Shown: positions 11,382 to 22,620 of the stretch, piece after piece
Numbering within the stretch: position 1 is the stretch's first letter
Layout of the letters: the number at the start of each line of letters is the position of its first letter
From: Talpa occidentalis
Taxonomy: Eukaryota; Chordata; Mammalia; Eulipotyphla; Talpidae
NCBI RefSeq assembly: GCF_014898055.3
Contig: NW_023603184.1
Span: forward strand, 30,110,808 to 30,174,807
Reading direction: 5' to 3'
Length of the DNA stretch: 64,000 nucleotides
Notes under the pieces: model-generated
Told to the model about the DNA's origin: nothing
Databases searched by the model: none
Seen by the model: only the letters and a program-made list of their open reading frames with translations
Position numbers and translations under genes: made by a program

Positions 11382-12339
11382 CTTTTCTTTCCACTTACAT
11401 CCCACACTCATTGTAGAGGCACCTGGTCCACAGGCTAACTGTCATGCTTAATGCCTCTGCAGTGAACAGATTTTCATTTCACAGAATTGCTTTTTCTGGC
11501 CTCTACACTGGCATTTTGCCATTGTCCTACGTTGAAAGACATAATAAGGAACAGCTCTATGAGGCTTACTATTGCATTTACTGTAGTCAAGCTGATGAGG
11601 ATGTGGTTCATTACGTCACAGTGTCCTCTTTAGGAGGACAGATAGAAGAAATGCCTCTCAGATCTCAGTACCAGGAATAGATATATTTCTTTTGAGTAAG
11701 TGGTTTCGTTTTTGTCTCTTGGACATTGTGAAATTGTATAAATGATCATATTTCCCACTTTGTGCTAGCTACTAAAAAGCTCAGAACCAAATTTTCATCC
11801 TATCTTTAGCAATGATGTATACTAGATCTAATATTACTTCTGACTTCATCTTACTTTTTCTACCCTAATTTCCTTTCTCCCTTATTTCCTTCTAATTCGC
11901 TTTCTTTACTTTTTTTTTTTTAAATTTTAGTCACTTTAAAATTCAAAATATATAAATCCTTAGAATAAAAGCCAAAGACAAGGCTTTTAACAATAATGAA
12001 ACGTGAGGCAAAGGCCTTCCACATCTCTGATTTCTGCTTGACAGAGCTACCTGTATTTATATCTTTTAGCTATTTCTTCTGGTGTCTATTCTGATTTTTC
12101 TTTTCCTCTGGACCTTTCAGTTTAGGCCTTGTCTCCTAATTTCAATATAATGGAGTGTAGGATTTCACTTTCTAACATCATCCTGTATACACATCCTTCA
12201 TCTGTAAACATCATTCCATTGTAATGATCATACTTTTAGTTAAACCCATTTTCAGTCTTTACATTATTATGCAATAGAAATATTGTACACAGGGAAGTTG
12301 CTTACTGCTCATTTTGTGCTTTATACAATCATTTTGTTT
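11382..12339. other. Unassigned noncoding sequence
   Basis: A 78-codon open frame at 11444-11680 has no recognisable family. No repeats named. Confidence 0.4.
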
Positions 12340-12870
12340 TCTCTAAGGTTAATAATTGTCTTTTTTTAAACCTCTGTTTCTACATAGTAATCATTAATTT
12401 CGGCCCCAGCCCTCTGACAGAATTATAAATCTCTCACTCTACCAGTTTTATTTGTTTTCTCACAGATGTCTCTCCTGGCTGGTGTCCAGGCTCTTTTCAT
12501 CATCCAGGTCCAGTCTGGACTGGTCATTCTCTAGGCCAGCTGTCTGGCTGTCCTTCTGAGACTTCTTTTCTCATCATTTTGGGAATTCCTTCTTCATCTT
12601 TCTTTTGTTTGGGCTTGTAGTTTCATAGATCTTATGTTTTCCTCTTGCATTTACTCACTTGGTTTAGTGGAGCTCATCCTGTAAAATCTTCCTGAGAAAA
12701 AGGTCATGAAAAGCAATTTTTTAAAGACCTTGCATGTCTGAAAATGTCTTCCTATTAGTAGCACACTTGGATGACAATCTGGGTATGGAATTCTATGTTG
12801 GAATTAACTTTCTCATAGAATTTTAAAAGTATTTCCATGTTTCTGTTGAGACGTTTGATTCTAATATAGC
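12340..12870. repeat. Probable old L1-related or other interspersed repeat
   Basis: Phrases such as GCATGTCTGAAAATGTCTT and GGGTATGGAATTCTATGTTGG resemble a common ancient mammalian repeat (old L1M-type) that I cannot name with certainty. The next bases hold a GATGTG hexamer repeated three times near 12893-12910. Confidence 0.4.
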
Positions 12871-12999
12871 TCATGGAACTCAAGTTGCTGTGGATGTGGA
12901 TGTGGATGTGGGTCATCCTCAGTGATGATAAGGAGGTGGTTAGCAGAAGTGCCTGTACTTCCTTCCTCCAAGTAGATATACAAGCCCATATAGTAATTG

Positions 13000-14100
13000 T
13001 CAGTTTATTGTACATGCTTCATCTTGGAAGATGCCACTCTGTCTTTGCAGGGTATCACCTCCAAAGTGGTATCCCAGTTACATCTTCAAAAGGCCATTTC
13101 ATCACTCTTAACTAGATGGCTTTGTGTACTAGGTACTAGTATGTGTAGTCATAAAAATAATTGCCACTGTGTGGAGGAATAGAAAGCTATTTTTGGAGTA
13201 AAAATTTAAGGATTAACATGGAAAAGAACAGACTGATAGGAAGAGGGTAGGAAAAAGCAGGCTGCTTTTTTCCCCCTCAGGTAAGACCTTATATGTATTA
13301 ACAGTTGGGTTTATTCTCAGTAAAAAGAAAAAAAAATCACATGAAAGCCAGCACATAACAGGGGAAAAAAGCCTTCATTTTCATTGGAATATGATAATTT
13401 CCTAACATCCTGACACGGTTAGTGAAATGTGCATATTTAAACTCAGGGTGTCTTTATCTCTGTGTCAGATGCAGCCTGTGTATGAGCAAAGCAGGAACTT
13501 TAGGAAATAAACATCCATCATATGGAAATGCCTGTTTCAGTTGCACACTGCAGATCACTTTGGGGGATAGAAGGCTTTCAAAGGGTGCATTTCTGCTGAC
13601 TGGTGTTGAAGGGCACAGCTGCTGTCTGTAGTACGCTTTTTCACAGCAATCTCTTTGATATGCTGACTCAGTTTCTGCAGGTCTGTTTTTCCTTTGAGTC
13701 CAAACTTTGCTAATTTTCTTCCCTATAAGAAATAGGAAAAATGGATTCCATAGTTGTGTGTCATTATTGTACTTACTCTATTGTGAAAGTGGTTCCTGGG
13801 TCCAATAAAAAGATTCTGGATTCTATATCAATCTACCAAACATCATATGTCCTCACATAGTGCTGCTGGCTAAGGCAAGAAAGGCAAAATCACACCCAAA
13901 ATATTTATTTATTCCAGTCAAGATGAACCACTGCCCCTCCCACTATAATCAGCTTGCCATCAAGTGACTGGTTGGTCTTCTGGAAGAAAGGTGCCATTTT
14001 GGTGCCTTAATGTAGGTTTTTTGTGGTGACAGTTTGGATAGAGGGAGGAGTTAATGACTTTCATAGGGAACTATGGGCTGGGATGACTCTAGAGTGCCCT
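13000..14100. other. Unassigned noncoding sequence
   Basis: Nothing recognised; small open frames without motifs. Confidence 0.45.
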
Positions 14101-14159
14101 TCTTTTTTCTTTTTTTCTATTTTTTTAACATTATTTATGCATACAAGAACTGGGGTACC

Positions 14160-14435
14160 GGGCCTCCCCGGTGGCGCAGCGGTTGAGCGCTGGGTTGCGA
14201 AGCTGCCTGCAGCCTCTGCAGCACCGGTTCGATCCCGGCTGCTGGGCGAGGGTCCCACATGGCGTGCAGACCTCTCCTGCCACCCGCTGCTCCCCTCAGC
14301 AGTGTACTTCAGTCATTCTGCCTATTCTGCTCCCTGCTCTGGCTCTGGTGAATTCTCTTACCCTCCCGCTCTTCTGACTATACCCAGTGCTTGTATAAAT
14401 AAATAAATAAATAAATAAATAAATATTTTAAAAAA
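14160..14435 (+). mobile_element. Younger T+ SINE nested in older SINE
   Basis: Nearly consensus copy. Target-site duplications AAGAACTGGGGTAC at 14145-14158 and 14436-14449 are copied from the host SINE. Internal pol III promoter elements are intact, so this is one of the youngest copies here. Confidence 0.96.
14172..14236 (+). promoter_or_regulatory. Internal pol III promoter (A and B boxes) of a SINE
   Basis: A box TGGCGCAGCGG at 14172-14182 fits TRGYNNARNGG exactly; B box GGTTCGATCCC at 14226-14236 fits the tRNA B-box consensus. The spacing of 43 bp between boxes is within the usual tRNA range. The same pair is intact at 18325-18335 and 18379-18389. Confidence 0.85.
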
Positions 14436-14648
14436 AAGAACTGGGGTACAGGCCAGAGTGGTGGGGGGTGAGAGGATTCACCAGAGACTGAGTGGGGAGC
14501 AGAACAGGTGGATTGAATGAAATACACTGCTGAAGGGAGCAGCGGGTGAGACAGGAGAGGTCTTCTTCGCCATGTGGGTTGCTCCCTGGCTGGCTGGGGA
14601 TTGAACTCGTGCTGCAGTGGCTGCGGACATCTTCATAGATTGCATCTT

Positions 14649-15215
14649 TTGTTTTATTTTATTTTTTATATTATTTTTAAATTTTTTTTTTAATAGAAGC
14701 ATGTTTTATTTATTTATTTGTTTGTTTGTTTGTTTTGTTTGTACATGCACTGGGTACAGTCAGAAGCGCGGGAGGGTGAGAGAATTCACCAGAGCCAGAG
14801 CAGGGAGCAGAGCAGGCAGAAGGACCGAAGTACACTGCTGAGGGGAGCAGCGGGCGGCAGGAGAGGTCTGCACGCCATGTGGGACCCTCCTCTGGTGGCC
14901 AGGGAGCAGCCAGGAATCGAACCGGCGCCGCAGAGGTCACCGGCAGCTTCGCAACCCAGCGCTCAACCGGTGCGCCACCAGGGAGGCCCATATTATTTTT
15001 AATTTTATATATTTTTACATCATTTTTCGTTTTTGCACAGTGTATGCATTTTCGCCTTGGTTACAGTACCCATACAATTCCACCCCCGCTTGTTTTGATC
15101 CTACTCCCTCCTTCCCCCTCCCCAGTGTGTCTCTGGTTTATAGTTGCTTGTTGATTTTGATTTTGACTTTATTATAATTAGTCTTTTTCCTGATCCCCTA
15201 TTTAGATTTTCTATC
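14649..15215 (-). mobile_element. 5'-truncated L1 3' end nested in SINE
   Basis: Minus-strand L1 3' UTR with its poly(A) on the left and truncated end on the right. Duplications ATAGATTGCATCTT at 14635-14648 and ATAGGTTGCATCTT at 15216-15229 (one mismatch) flank it. In sense it contains the ACTATAAACCAGAGACA block shared with the L1 near 24060, so both belong to a related lineage-specific L1 group. A SINE occupies 14681-14989. Confidence 0.88.
14681..14989 (-). mobile_element. Younger T+ SINE nested in L1, with special tail
   Basis: Near-consensus copy with duplications ATATTATTTTTAA at 14668-14680 and 14990-15002. In sense its tail reads AAATAAAACATGCTTCTATT followed by A-run, which differs from the usual TAAATCTTT-A-run and matches the tail of the copy at 18313-18631. 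Confidence 0.95.
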
Positions 15216-15255
15216 ATAGGTTGCATCTTAACCCCTTGCACCTCCAGGGAGGCCC

Positions 15256-15868
15256 AAGGTACCCTTTCTTGAGGCATGGGATTTTGACCTTTTCATTCTC
15301 CCCTTCTCCTACCATTGGTCAGTCATCAGGAGTGGATGACCTCAAGGAGAAAAAAGGAGAAACTCTTCAAATAAAATTAAGAAAATTTAAAGGTATTAAT
15401 ATTGAAATAAAAGATAATTAGTAAGAAAATAAAAAGGAGAAGGGGAAGATTGGGGAATGTCACCAGAGGACAGAATCAGATAAATGTCAGCTGTTCCCTT
15501 TCTGTGAGTGTATTTGCTACTGTCCAGTCATCTGTGTCAGCATATCTCTGTAGCTGCCCTGACAAGCCAACTTCTGTCCCAGTCTGTCTCAGTCCTGGTA
15601 TCTACTCCCTGTGATAGCAAATAAACCTGCTTTTGGCTTTTGACCCAGCTGGTTATCATAGTGACTGTCAGTCACTGCTTTCTTTCTGGCTTTATTGTAT
15701 CAGGTTTTGTTCTTTGTGTGTTGGGGTAACTCTGCTGAAATTGCTTTGTAGCCCTTCCTCAGTTGTCAGCTCTCTTCATTTGTATACCACACACCCACCT
15801 CCTACTCCATCAACTTCTGGCTCTTCACATAGTTTGGGGTGACAGACCATCTTCTCAAAGTAGCCTTG
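15256..15868. other. Unassigned noncoding sequence
   Basis: No gene or named repeat. Confidence 0.45.
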
Positions 15869-15879
15869 CTCTGGACATT

Positions 15880-16145
15880 TTTTTTTAAAGATTTATTTAT
15901 TTATACATACAAGAACTGGGGCACAGGCCAGAGGTGCGGTGGGTAGAGGATTTACCAGAGACAGAGTGGGGAGCAGAACAGGCAGAACGACTGAAACACA
16001 CTGCTGAGGGGAGCAGCAGTTGAATCAGGAGAGGTCTCCTGCACCATAGGGGCCATCTCCCTGGCTGGGGATCGAACTCACACTGCGGTGCCTGCAAACA
16101 GCTTCACATGCTGTGTCCCAACCCCTTGCGCCACCAGGGAGGCCC
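15880..16145 (-). mobile_element. T+ SINE, older type
   Basis: Minus-strand copy with perfect 11 bp duplications CTCTGGACATT at 15869-15879 and 16146-16156. Confidence 0.95.
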
Positions 16146-16259
16146 CTCTGGACATTGTTTTTTGGACCAGAGGTGGATACATGGCCACAAGAGAAACAGC
16201 TTGAGATTTATGCACTCTGGCTTAAAACATTAACAACAACAACAAACTAAAGCCAGTGT

Positions 16260-16650
16260 TGGAGCTGGCAATGTATCAGTCAGAGTCTAATCAGGAAACC
16301 AGAAACCACTCTCGATATGTTAATCAGAAAAGATTTAATTGAGGGAGTTTGTGACATAGCTGTTGGAAAGCTGGAAAAGTAAAAAAAGAAGGAGCTAGGA
16401 AAATCATTCTATTTTAAGTATCAGCTACATGCCTCTAAGACTGGGAGAACAAAAAGTGAGGCAGTGAAATGAAAATCCTCCCAAGCTGCTACTGCTGTAC
16501 AGGCTAGGACTGCAGGGTGGCTGGAGGTGGGGTGAGATGACACCCAAATAGTTCTCAGACCTCAGTGTGGCATCAGGAAGGATTCTTGAAGTATGGAGAA
16601 AGTTGCCCTGATTCATAGTTTTTGTGCATTGAAGTCCAGCTGTTCTTGGT
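16260..16650. repeat. Possible ancient LTR-like or other repeat
   Basis: Text such as AGGAAACCAGAAACCACTC followed by AAAAGATTTAATTGAGGGA resembles a dispersed mammalian repeat that I know by phrase but cannot classify. Weak call. Confidence 0.35.
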
Positions 16651-18154
16651 TTCCATCTTTAGATCAAGTGAAATTGCTTATTATAGTCTAAAATCTGCCC
16701 TCTCCCCCCTGAGCTATCTCAGAGGTCTCTGAGTCTTACAAACAGAAAAGTCCCCTTCTCCTCTACCCCCCGTCAAGACATCCATTGCCTCTCAGTAGTC
16801 TTTAGTCTAGGCCTCTTCCTCCACCTCTTCACCATGCTGACGCTGAACAGGTTCTTCAATCAGTTGAACTGCCCAAGAGTTGTCATCATTGCTGCTGTAT
16901 GACATTACGATGTTTACAAATCCAGGAAAGAGTTCTGCAACATTATCTTTTTTCTCCCAGAGCACTAACGTTTTACATGCTTCCTTTCATGTATATTTTG
17001 CAATTATTTTGTCAGACTCTAGTCTATAAAACTCTTAATACCCCATAACTAACATTGCATTAAATCTGTGAATGGAAAGTATTACCATATGATTTATTTA
17101 GTCTTTCCAGTTATGAGTAGGGATAGTTCTCTAGTCTGATTTCCTTTTACTGTGTCATTAGGTTTTGGAGTTTTCTTTTTTGTTCTTGTTAGGTTGACAT
17201 GAAAGTATTTAATAGGAATTTGAAGTCTTGGTTGGGAATGGGATGCTTTTTTATACTTTCATGTCTGGCTATTGATTATAACAACTGTTTTTATACCTGT
17301 TTGATTTCTGCTGACCATTTGAAGAAATAAAGAATTATCCAGTGCCAGAGAGGGTGTTTAGTTGAGGTGGATTTGCATTGCCTGTTTGCTCATGTTTGTT
17401 TCTCTTGTGGACAGTGTTTGAGTAGTGCCTGGCCCTTCTGAGCCCTGTGGGTGGTGTACCTTTACGTTTTCCTCTATGAATAAGCCAAGTTAATTGACCT
17501 GTGCTCGAACCAAATCCATGTCCTTAAACCCTCTGAAGGCACAGACAGTACAGACCTTTGCTTTCAACAGCTCTCATTTCTAATAATTAGAGCTGTCTGA
17601 GCTGCTTTGGGAGATATTGATTTCTATGCTATTAAAGAGTGAAACGGCCAATTATTTGAGGGCTGATTACAGATTTCCAAGCAACGGATTGAAGGTTGGT
17701 CTAAGTAATGTCTTAGAAATATGACTTGCTTTGAAAATTACACAGGTGTTATATATTCAATATAGGAAATGTAAAAATGTACATTTTTAAAAAAATAATA
17801 TTCATAGTCTTATACTTAGAGATAATCACTATTATTTTTTCTTCCAAATGATTTTCTATGTCTGATGTGTATTATTATACAAGTAAACATGCGCTCTATA
17901 TATTTCCTAGTTTCTGAGATGTACTCTTCCACATTTTAACATTTCTAGAATTTAGATGAAATTTTATAATGTATGATTAAATTCAAAAAGTGTTTCTCAT
18001 CTCCCCCACCTCAAAATGCTATAATTAAATGTAGGTATGCTATCTTAAAATTGAGATCTTTTAAAAATTAAACTTTCTATTATCAGGTAATTACAATTTC
18101 ACATGTAGCTGTAACAAATAATACAGAACGATCCCTTGTACCTTATTTATCCGG
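16651..18154. other. Unassigned noncoding sequence
   Basis: About 1.5 kb without recognised features. Confidence 0.45.
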
Positions 18155-18312
18155 TGTGATGCTTAATTTTATGTGTCAACTTTACTGGCCAAAGGATGAT
18201 CAGATAACTGGCAAAACATTATTTCTGGTCTTGTCTGTGAGCATGTTTCTAGAAAAGATAAGGATTTGAATCAGTAGCCTGAGTAAAGCTCACCTTCCAA
18301 AGCAGCTGGGCA

Positions 18313-18631
18313 GGGCCTCCCCGGTGGCGCAGCGGTTGAGCGCTGGGTTGCGAAGCTGCCCGCAGCCTCTGCAGCGCCGGTTCGATTCCTGGCTGCTCCC
18401 CGGCCACCAGAGGAGGGTCCCACATGGTGCGCAGACCTCTCCTGCCGCCCGCTGCTCCCCTCAGCAGTGTACCTCGGTCCTTCTGCCTGCTCTGCTCCCT
18501 GCTCTGGCTCTGGTGAATTCTCTCACCCTCCCGCGCTTCTGACTGTACCCAGTGCATGTATAAACAAAAAAACAAATGAACAAACAAATAAATAAATAAA
18601 TAAAACATGCCTCTATAAAAAAAAAAAAAAA
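18313..18631 (+). mobile_element. Younger T+ SINE with special tail
   Basis: Perfect 15 bp duplications CAAAGCAGCTGGGCA at 18298-18312 and 18632-18646. A and B boxes are intact (18325-18335 and 18379-18389). The tail has (AAAC/AAAT) repeats, then AAATAAAACATGCCTCTAT and a long A-run, the same special tail as the copy at 14681-14989. Confidence 0.96.
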
Positions 18632-18801
18632 CAAAGCAGCTGGGCATCATCCAGTCAGTTGAGGGCCTGAATAGAGCAGAAAGGTGGAGGAAAAGTGAAT
18701 TTGCTTTCTTTACTTAAACTGAGACATTCTTTTTTCTGCCTTTGCACATCAGATCTCCCGGTTCTTGGGCCTTTGGACTTGAACTGAGATTTATGCCATC
18801 A

Positions 18802-20263
18802 TGTGGGTCTGCTACTCCTAAGCTGCCTTTTCGGCCACCATTTTGTTACCTATAGCTCTAAATTCTAAGCAAGGTCAAAATGACCCATTCAGTTAGGTAC
18901 AGGAACCCAACCCTGCAAGGTGCCTTTCAGATCAAACAAGAGCACAAAGCTGGATCATGCTGGGAAGGCTATGCATCAAGAGGTATATCAAGGAACGCTG
19001 GGGGTGGGGGCGAGGCCCCAATGTATAATAAGGGACCCCAGAAGCTGATCAGTGCAATGCCTTGTTGATAAGAATGAAACCATGGTTGGAGAACTAGAGC
19101 TTCAACTCAATTACAATACCAAGTCATCAAGCACATGAAAAGTGCCTGAAGGGCAGACTTTCACCCCAATACTATAGATGACAGACCACCTTTTCTAGTT
19201 TCACCCCTCCCTTTTCTCTTTGTCCTCCTTCTCTTAAATAATGCTGCTAAAGCTGTATAATTCTTTTTCTTTTTTAATTTTAAAGATTGATCTATCTATA
19301 CATACAAGAACTGGGGTACAGGTCAGAATTGTGGGTGTGTGTGTGAGAGGATTCACCAAAGACAAAGTGGAGAACAGAACAGGCAGATCTACTGAAATAT
19401 ACTGCTGAGGGGAGCAGTGGGCAAGACAGGAGAGGTCCACTGCACCATGTGGGCAACTCCCTGGCCGGGGGTCGAACTTGTGCTTCAGTGACTGTGAATA
19501 GTTTCATAGGCTGCGTCCTAACCCCTTGCACCACCAGGGAGGCCCTATAATTCTTGTATTGTTACAGGGCAGGAAGAGGGGTACCCCAGACCCAGCAAAC
19601 CTGCCTGCTCTAAAGAGCTTCTGCCATCCGCCACATCAACACAAAACATATGAGACTTTAAAGAAAAGGAACTTTAATACAATTAGGAAACAATTCAGGA
19701 AAGGCAAAGAATATAGTTTCTAAATCAAGCACCCAAAGTTACCTGTCCCTTCGTGGGTAAAATTCCACCCACACAGGATTGGCCCAGAGCAAGGCCCAAA
19801 AGCCTGTCACAAGTCTAAAGCATCTTCCAGTGGGGACCCACAGAAAAGGATCAGAAACAACCAGACAAGTCTGGGAGGAAAAGAGCAAAATCAAAATCAA
19901 GACCAAAAAACGCCATTGTCACCTCCCCACAAATCTCTAACCCACATCTGTTTCAACCAGTCCACGACCAAAAGGCAAGCGCAGTTTCTTCACATGTCTC
20001 TTTGCTCCATGTGCCTCCTCCAGGTCTCCTTCTGGCTCCATCCTTCTTCCTTCCTTCTCCGTCTCCTCTGCAGCTTCTTCTTCTCCCAGCTCAGCTCCAC
20101 CCTCCTTTTCAGGAAACCTGGAACCTCTCCCTTTCCTGGGGACCACCCTGTTACAGGATCAATAAAAAAGGGCCAGGATCTTGCTCTTCAGCAGCATTCT
20201 GCATTAGGTAGCCTGCTCCATGTCTCCCATTTCTTTATCAGTGTGGCGTTGTCCAATGCAACA
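18802..20263 (+). mobile_element. Solo LTR, class II-like, 6 bp duplication
   Basis: This 1462 bp insert in the MLT2 LTR begins TGTGGGTCTGC and ends CAATGCAACA, giving TG...CA termini. The 6 bp CCATCA is duplicated at 18796-18801 and 20264-20269, the size typical of class II (betaretrovirus-like) ERVs. Without the SINE at 19266-19545 it is about 1170 bp. A TATAATAA lies at about 19023. AATAAA at about 20161 followed by about 100 bp to the CA end fits R/U5 in the plus direction. The family is not identified; no gag, pol or env is present, so it is a recombined solo LTR. Confidence 0.7.
19266..19545 (-). mobile_element. T+ SINE, older type, nested in solo LTR
   Basis: Minus-strand copy with perfect 10 bp duplications TATAATTCTT at 19256-19265 and 19546-19555. 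A small GT repeat (GTGGGTGTGTGTGTGAG) lies in its body near 19331. Confidence 0.95.
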
Positions 20264-20406
20264 CCATCAGCCCTTGTTTCTCAAACCTTTGAACTTGAAC
20301 CAAACTACATCACAGGGTTTTTTTGTTTTTATAGCTTGCAGATGACAGATTATGGAACTTCTCTGCCTCCATAATCACATGAGCCAATGCCTATAATAAA
20401 TCTCTT

Positions 20407-20676
20407 TTCTTAAAATATATTTATTTATTTATGCATACAAGAGCTGGGGTATACGCCAGAGATGCAGGGGGTGAGAAGATTCACCAGAGACAGAGTGGGG
20501 AGCAGAACAGGCAGACTGACTGAAATACACTGCTGAGGGGAGCAGTGGGGAGACAGGAGAGGTCTGCCTCGCCATGTGGGTTGCTCCCTGGCTGGCCAGG
20601 GATTGAAGTTGTGTTGCAGAGGCTGAGGATTGCTTCATAGTGCGGTGCTTGACCCCTTGCGCCACCAGGGAGGCCC
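20407..20676 (-). mobile_element. T+ SINE, older type, nested in MLT2-like LTR
   Basis: Minus-strand copy inserted at the AATAAA site of the LTR; duplications AATAAATCTCTT at 20395-20406 and 20677-20688. Confidence 0.95.
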
Positions 20677-20929
20677 AATAAATCTCTTATAGCTACCTTA
20701 AGGTCTACAGATCCAGTTGGCTCTGTTTCTCTGGAGAACCCTGACTAATAAACCCAGTTTCCCCCACTGGTAACATCTTGCAAAACTCTAGTCTAGTATG
20801 ATAACCAGGATATTAACATTGATACAGGACATTTCCATCACAAGGATCCCCAGTGTTTCCCTCTGTTCTCCTCACTGTCCCCTGCCCCCATCAACCTCAG
20901 GCAGGCACCTATTTGTTCATCAATAACAA

Positions 20930-21800
20930 TAATTTTGTTATTTCAAGAATGTTTTATAAATGGAATCATACAACATGTAGATATTTTTGACTTTTTTTTT
21001 TCCTTCAGCATATTCTCTGGCAATTGGTCCCGGTTTGCATGATCAATAATGTGTTCTCTCTCTTTTTTGGTCTCTCTCTTTATTGAACGGACGACCTTGA
21101 TTTATTTAACTGTCACCCACTGAAGTACGTCTGAGTTTCCAGCTTTTGGCAATTACAAATAAAATCACTATGAACATTCACATACAGACCTGTCTTCATT
21201 TCTCTGGGATAAATGCCCAGGATTGCAATTTCTGGGTTGTATGGGGATTGCATGTTCAGTTTTTTTTTTGTTGTTTGTTTTTATATCCAAAGGGCAGGCT
21301 TATTATAAAAAGGAAAAGAAAAGAATGTTTGTACAGATACAAATGGGCAGAAAGAGGATCTGCTGCATGTTTAGTTTTAAAGAAATTGTCAGTTATCCAG
21401 TGTCTGTACCATTTTATAGTCCCACCAGCAATGTGTACATGATTTGGTTTTGCTGCATCCTTGCCAGTATTTTGTGTTATTTTTTATTTTAGCCATTCTA
21501 TTAGGTATGTGTCAGAATTTCCTTAATAGTTTTAGTACTTTTCAAATGATCTATTTCATATTGGGTAAGTTCTGTTAGTGTTTTTCAAGGAATTGGTCCG
21601 TTTCATCTAAGTTGTAAAATTTACATGGGTAGAATTATTTTTAGTATTCTTTTCAATTTCATTGACTTCTATTCTTTATTTCCTTTGGCTTTGGGTTTAT
21701 TTTTCTTTTTCTAGTTTCTTGATTGGGAGCTTAGATTATTGATCTGAGACTTTTTTACCCTAAGATGTACACTTAGTGCTATACATTTCCCTGAAAGAGA
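20930..21800 (-). mobile_element. Old L1 ORF2 region, minus strand
   Basis: Read on the plus strand this follows antisense L1 text: AAATGGAATCATACAACATG, the TAGTCCCACCAGCAATG block, TTTAGCCATTCTATTAGG, then AGGAATTGGTCCGTTTCATC and TAGATTATTGATCTGAGAC in order. It is degraded, with no frame kept. A 100 bp poly(T)-bearing insertion splits it at 21264-21364. Confidence 0.82.
21264..21364 (-). mobile_element. Short retroposed transcript fragment inside L1
   Basis: A poly(T)-led insert, so poly(A)-tailed on the minus strand, flanked by GCATGTTCAGTTTT at 21250-21263 and GCATGTTTAGTTTT at 21365-21378. It matches no repeat here, so it looks like a 5'-truncated retrocopy of an unknown transcript made by the L1 machinery. 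Confidence 0.6.
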
Positions 21801-21859
21801 TATTTTATATTGCCTAGGAAAGTCTTAGTGTATCTGCCAGGTTGATACCTCCCTACTAA

Positions 21860-22620
21860 GGAATTTAATTCAGCAAATATTTATGGTGTGTGACATCCTT
21901 CATATATAACAGGGGACACAGTAGATAAAGATGCTTATCTTTGTGGAGCTTACATTCTAGCAGAGGGAGACATGCAATAAATAATAAGCATAATTCATAT
22001 AGTATGTTAGGAAGTGGTAAGTACAGAAACAGAAGTGCTTTGGGGTAAGAGAGAATAGATTGGTGGAGAATTATATTAAATACTACAGTAGTTATTGTAC
22101 TGCATATAATACTACAGTTGCAGTATTGAGTAAGTTAGCCAGACCTTCTGGAAAAAGTAAGATTTGAGTAAAGATCAAAAGCAATTCATCAAGCCAGGAT
22201 CTGTAAGATGTGTGATGAGGCAGCTAGGGCAAAGGCCTGGTGGTGAGAGCATGCCTGAAATATCTGAGGAAAAGCAAGAAGGCCGGTAGAGTGAGCAATG
22301 GGAAAGTGGTAAAGATGAGGTCTGAGCAAAATGGGGCTAAACTTTTGATTCTTGTTCACAGTGAAATGGGAAGGCACTGAGTGTAAAACAAAGGAACAAC
22401 ATGACCTAATTTAGGTATTCAAAGAATAACTCTGACTGCTTCTCTGGGACCAGGCTATGTGTTAGTAGCAGTCTCCTGCAGTAGTGCAAGGGGAGGCCGT
22501 GTAACTTGGGGGCAGAGTAGCTTAGGAATGGTGAGTAGGGATTACTTTCTAAAGTTTTGAGAATAGAACTAGTAGGGTTTCTTTATCAGTTGGACTTGGG
22601 GTGTCAGAAAAAAGTGAAGC
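21860..22620 (+). repeat. L2-like LINE 3' region
   Basis: Ordered phrases AGCAAATATTTATGG, GGAGCTTACATTCTAGCAG, GGCAAAGGCCTGGTGGTGAG, AAATGGGAAGGCACTGAG, AACATGACCTAATTTAGG and AACTCTGACTGCTTCTC match a mammal-wide L2-type repeat. Heavily diverged, noncoding. Confidence 0.65.

Larger units (their letters stand above)
14108..15255 (-). mobile_element. Older T+ SINE split by two later insertions
   Basis: Three pieces form one minus-strand older-type SINE: tail at about 14108-14158, body at 14450-14648, and head at 15230-15255 (CTCCAGGGAGGCCC). They are separated by a plus-strand SINE at 14160-14435 and an L1 at 14649-15215. Joining the pieces in order gives a normal element length, which proves the order of events. 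Confidence 0.88.
18155..20751 (+). mobile_element. MLT2-type ERVL LTR carrying nested insertions
   Basis: The outer element opens TGTGATGCTTAATTTTATG and closes with TTTCTCTGGAGAACCCTGAC and TAATAAA, matching the MLT2/HERV-L LTR consensus at both ends. Middle landmarks are in order: GTTGAGGGCCTGAATAGA, CTTTGGACTTGAACTGAG, the CCTCCATAATCACATGAGCC block and AATAAATCTCTT. It is cut at 18313 by a SINE, at 18802 by a class II-like LTR, and at 20407 by another SINE. The original LTR is about 550 bp. No coding sequence. Confidence 0.82.

Noticed and set aside
14160..14236. tRNA gene
   Set aside because: The A and B boxes are tRNA-like, but the sequence does not fold as a complete cloverleaf with paired acceptor ends and is followed by SINE body and tail.
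14171..14377. Open frames of 60-130 codons at many places (1262-1839, 14023-14991, 18249-18650, 25965-26267, 44530-44866, 45292-45576, 46135-46452, 61779-62075)
   Set aside because: They are translations of the SINE consensus in various frames, repeat with the SINE, and are not genes.
19916..20374. 152-codon plus-strand open frame in the class II-like LTR, reminiscent of LTR-encoded proteins
   Set aside because: It runs out of the LTR into the unrelated MLT2-type sequence at 20264 and shows no motif, so it is chance.
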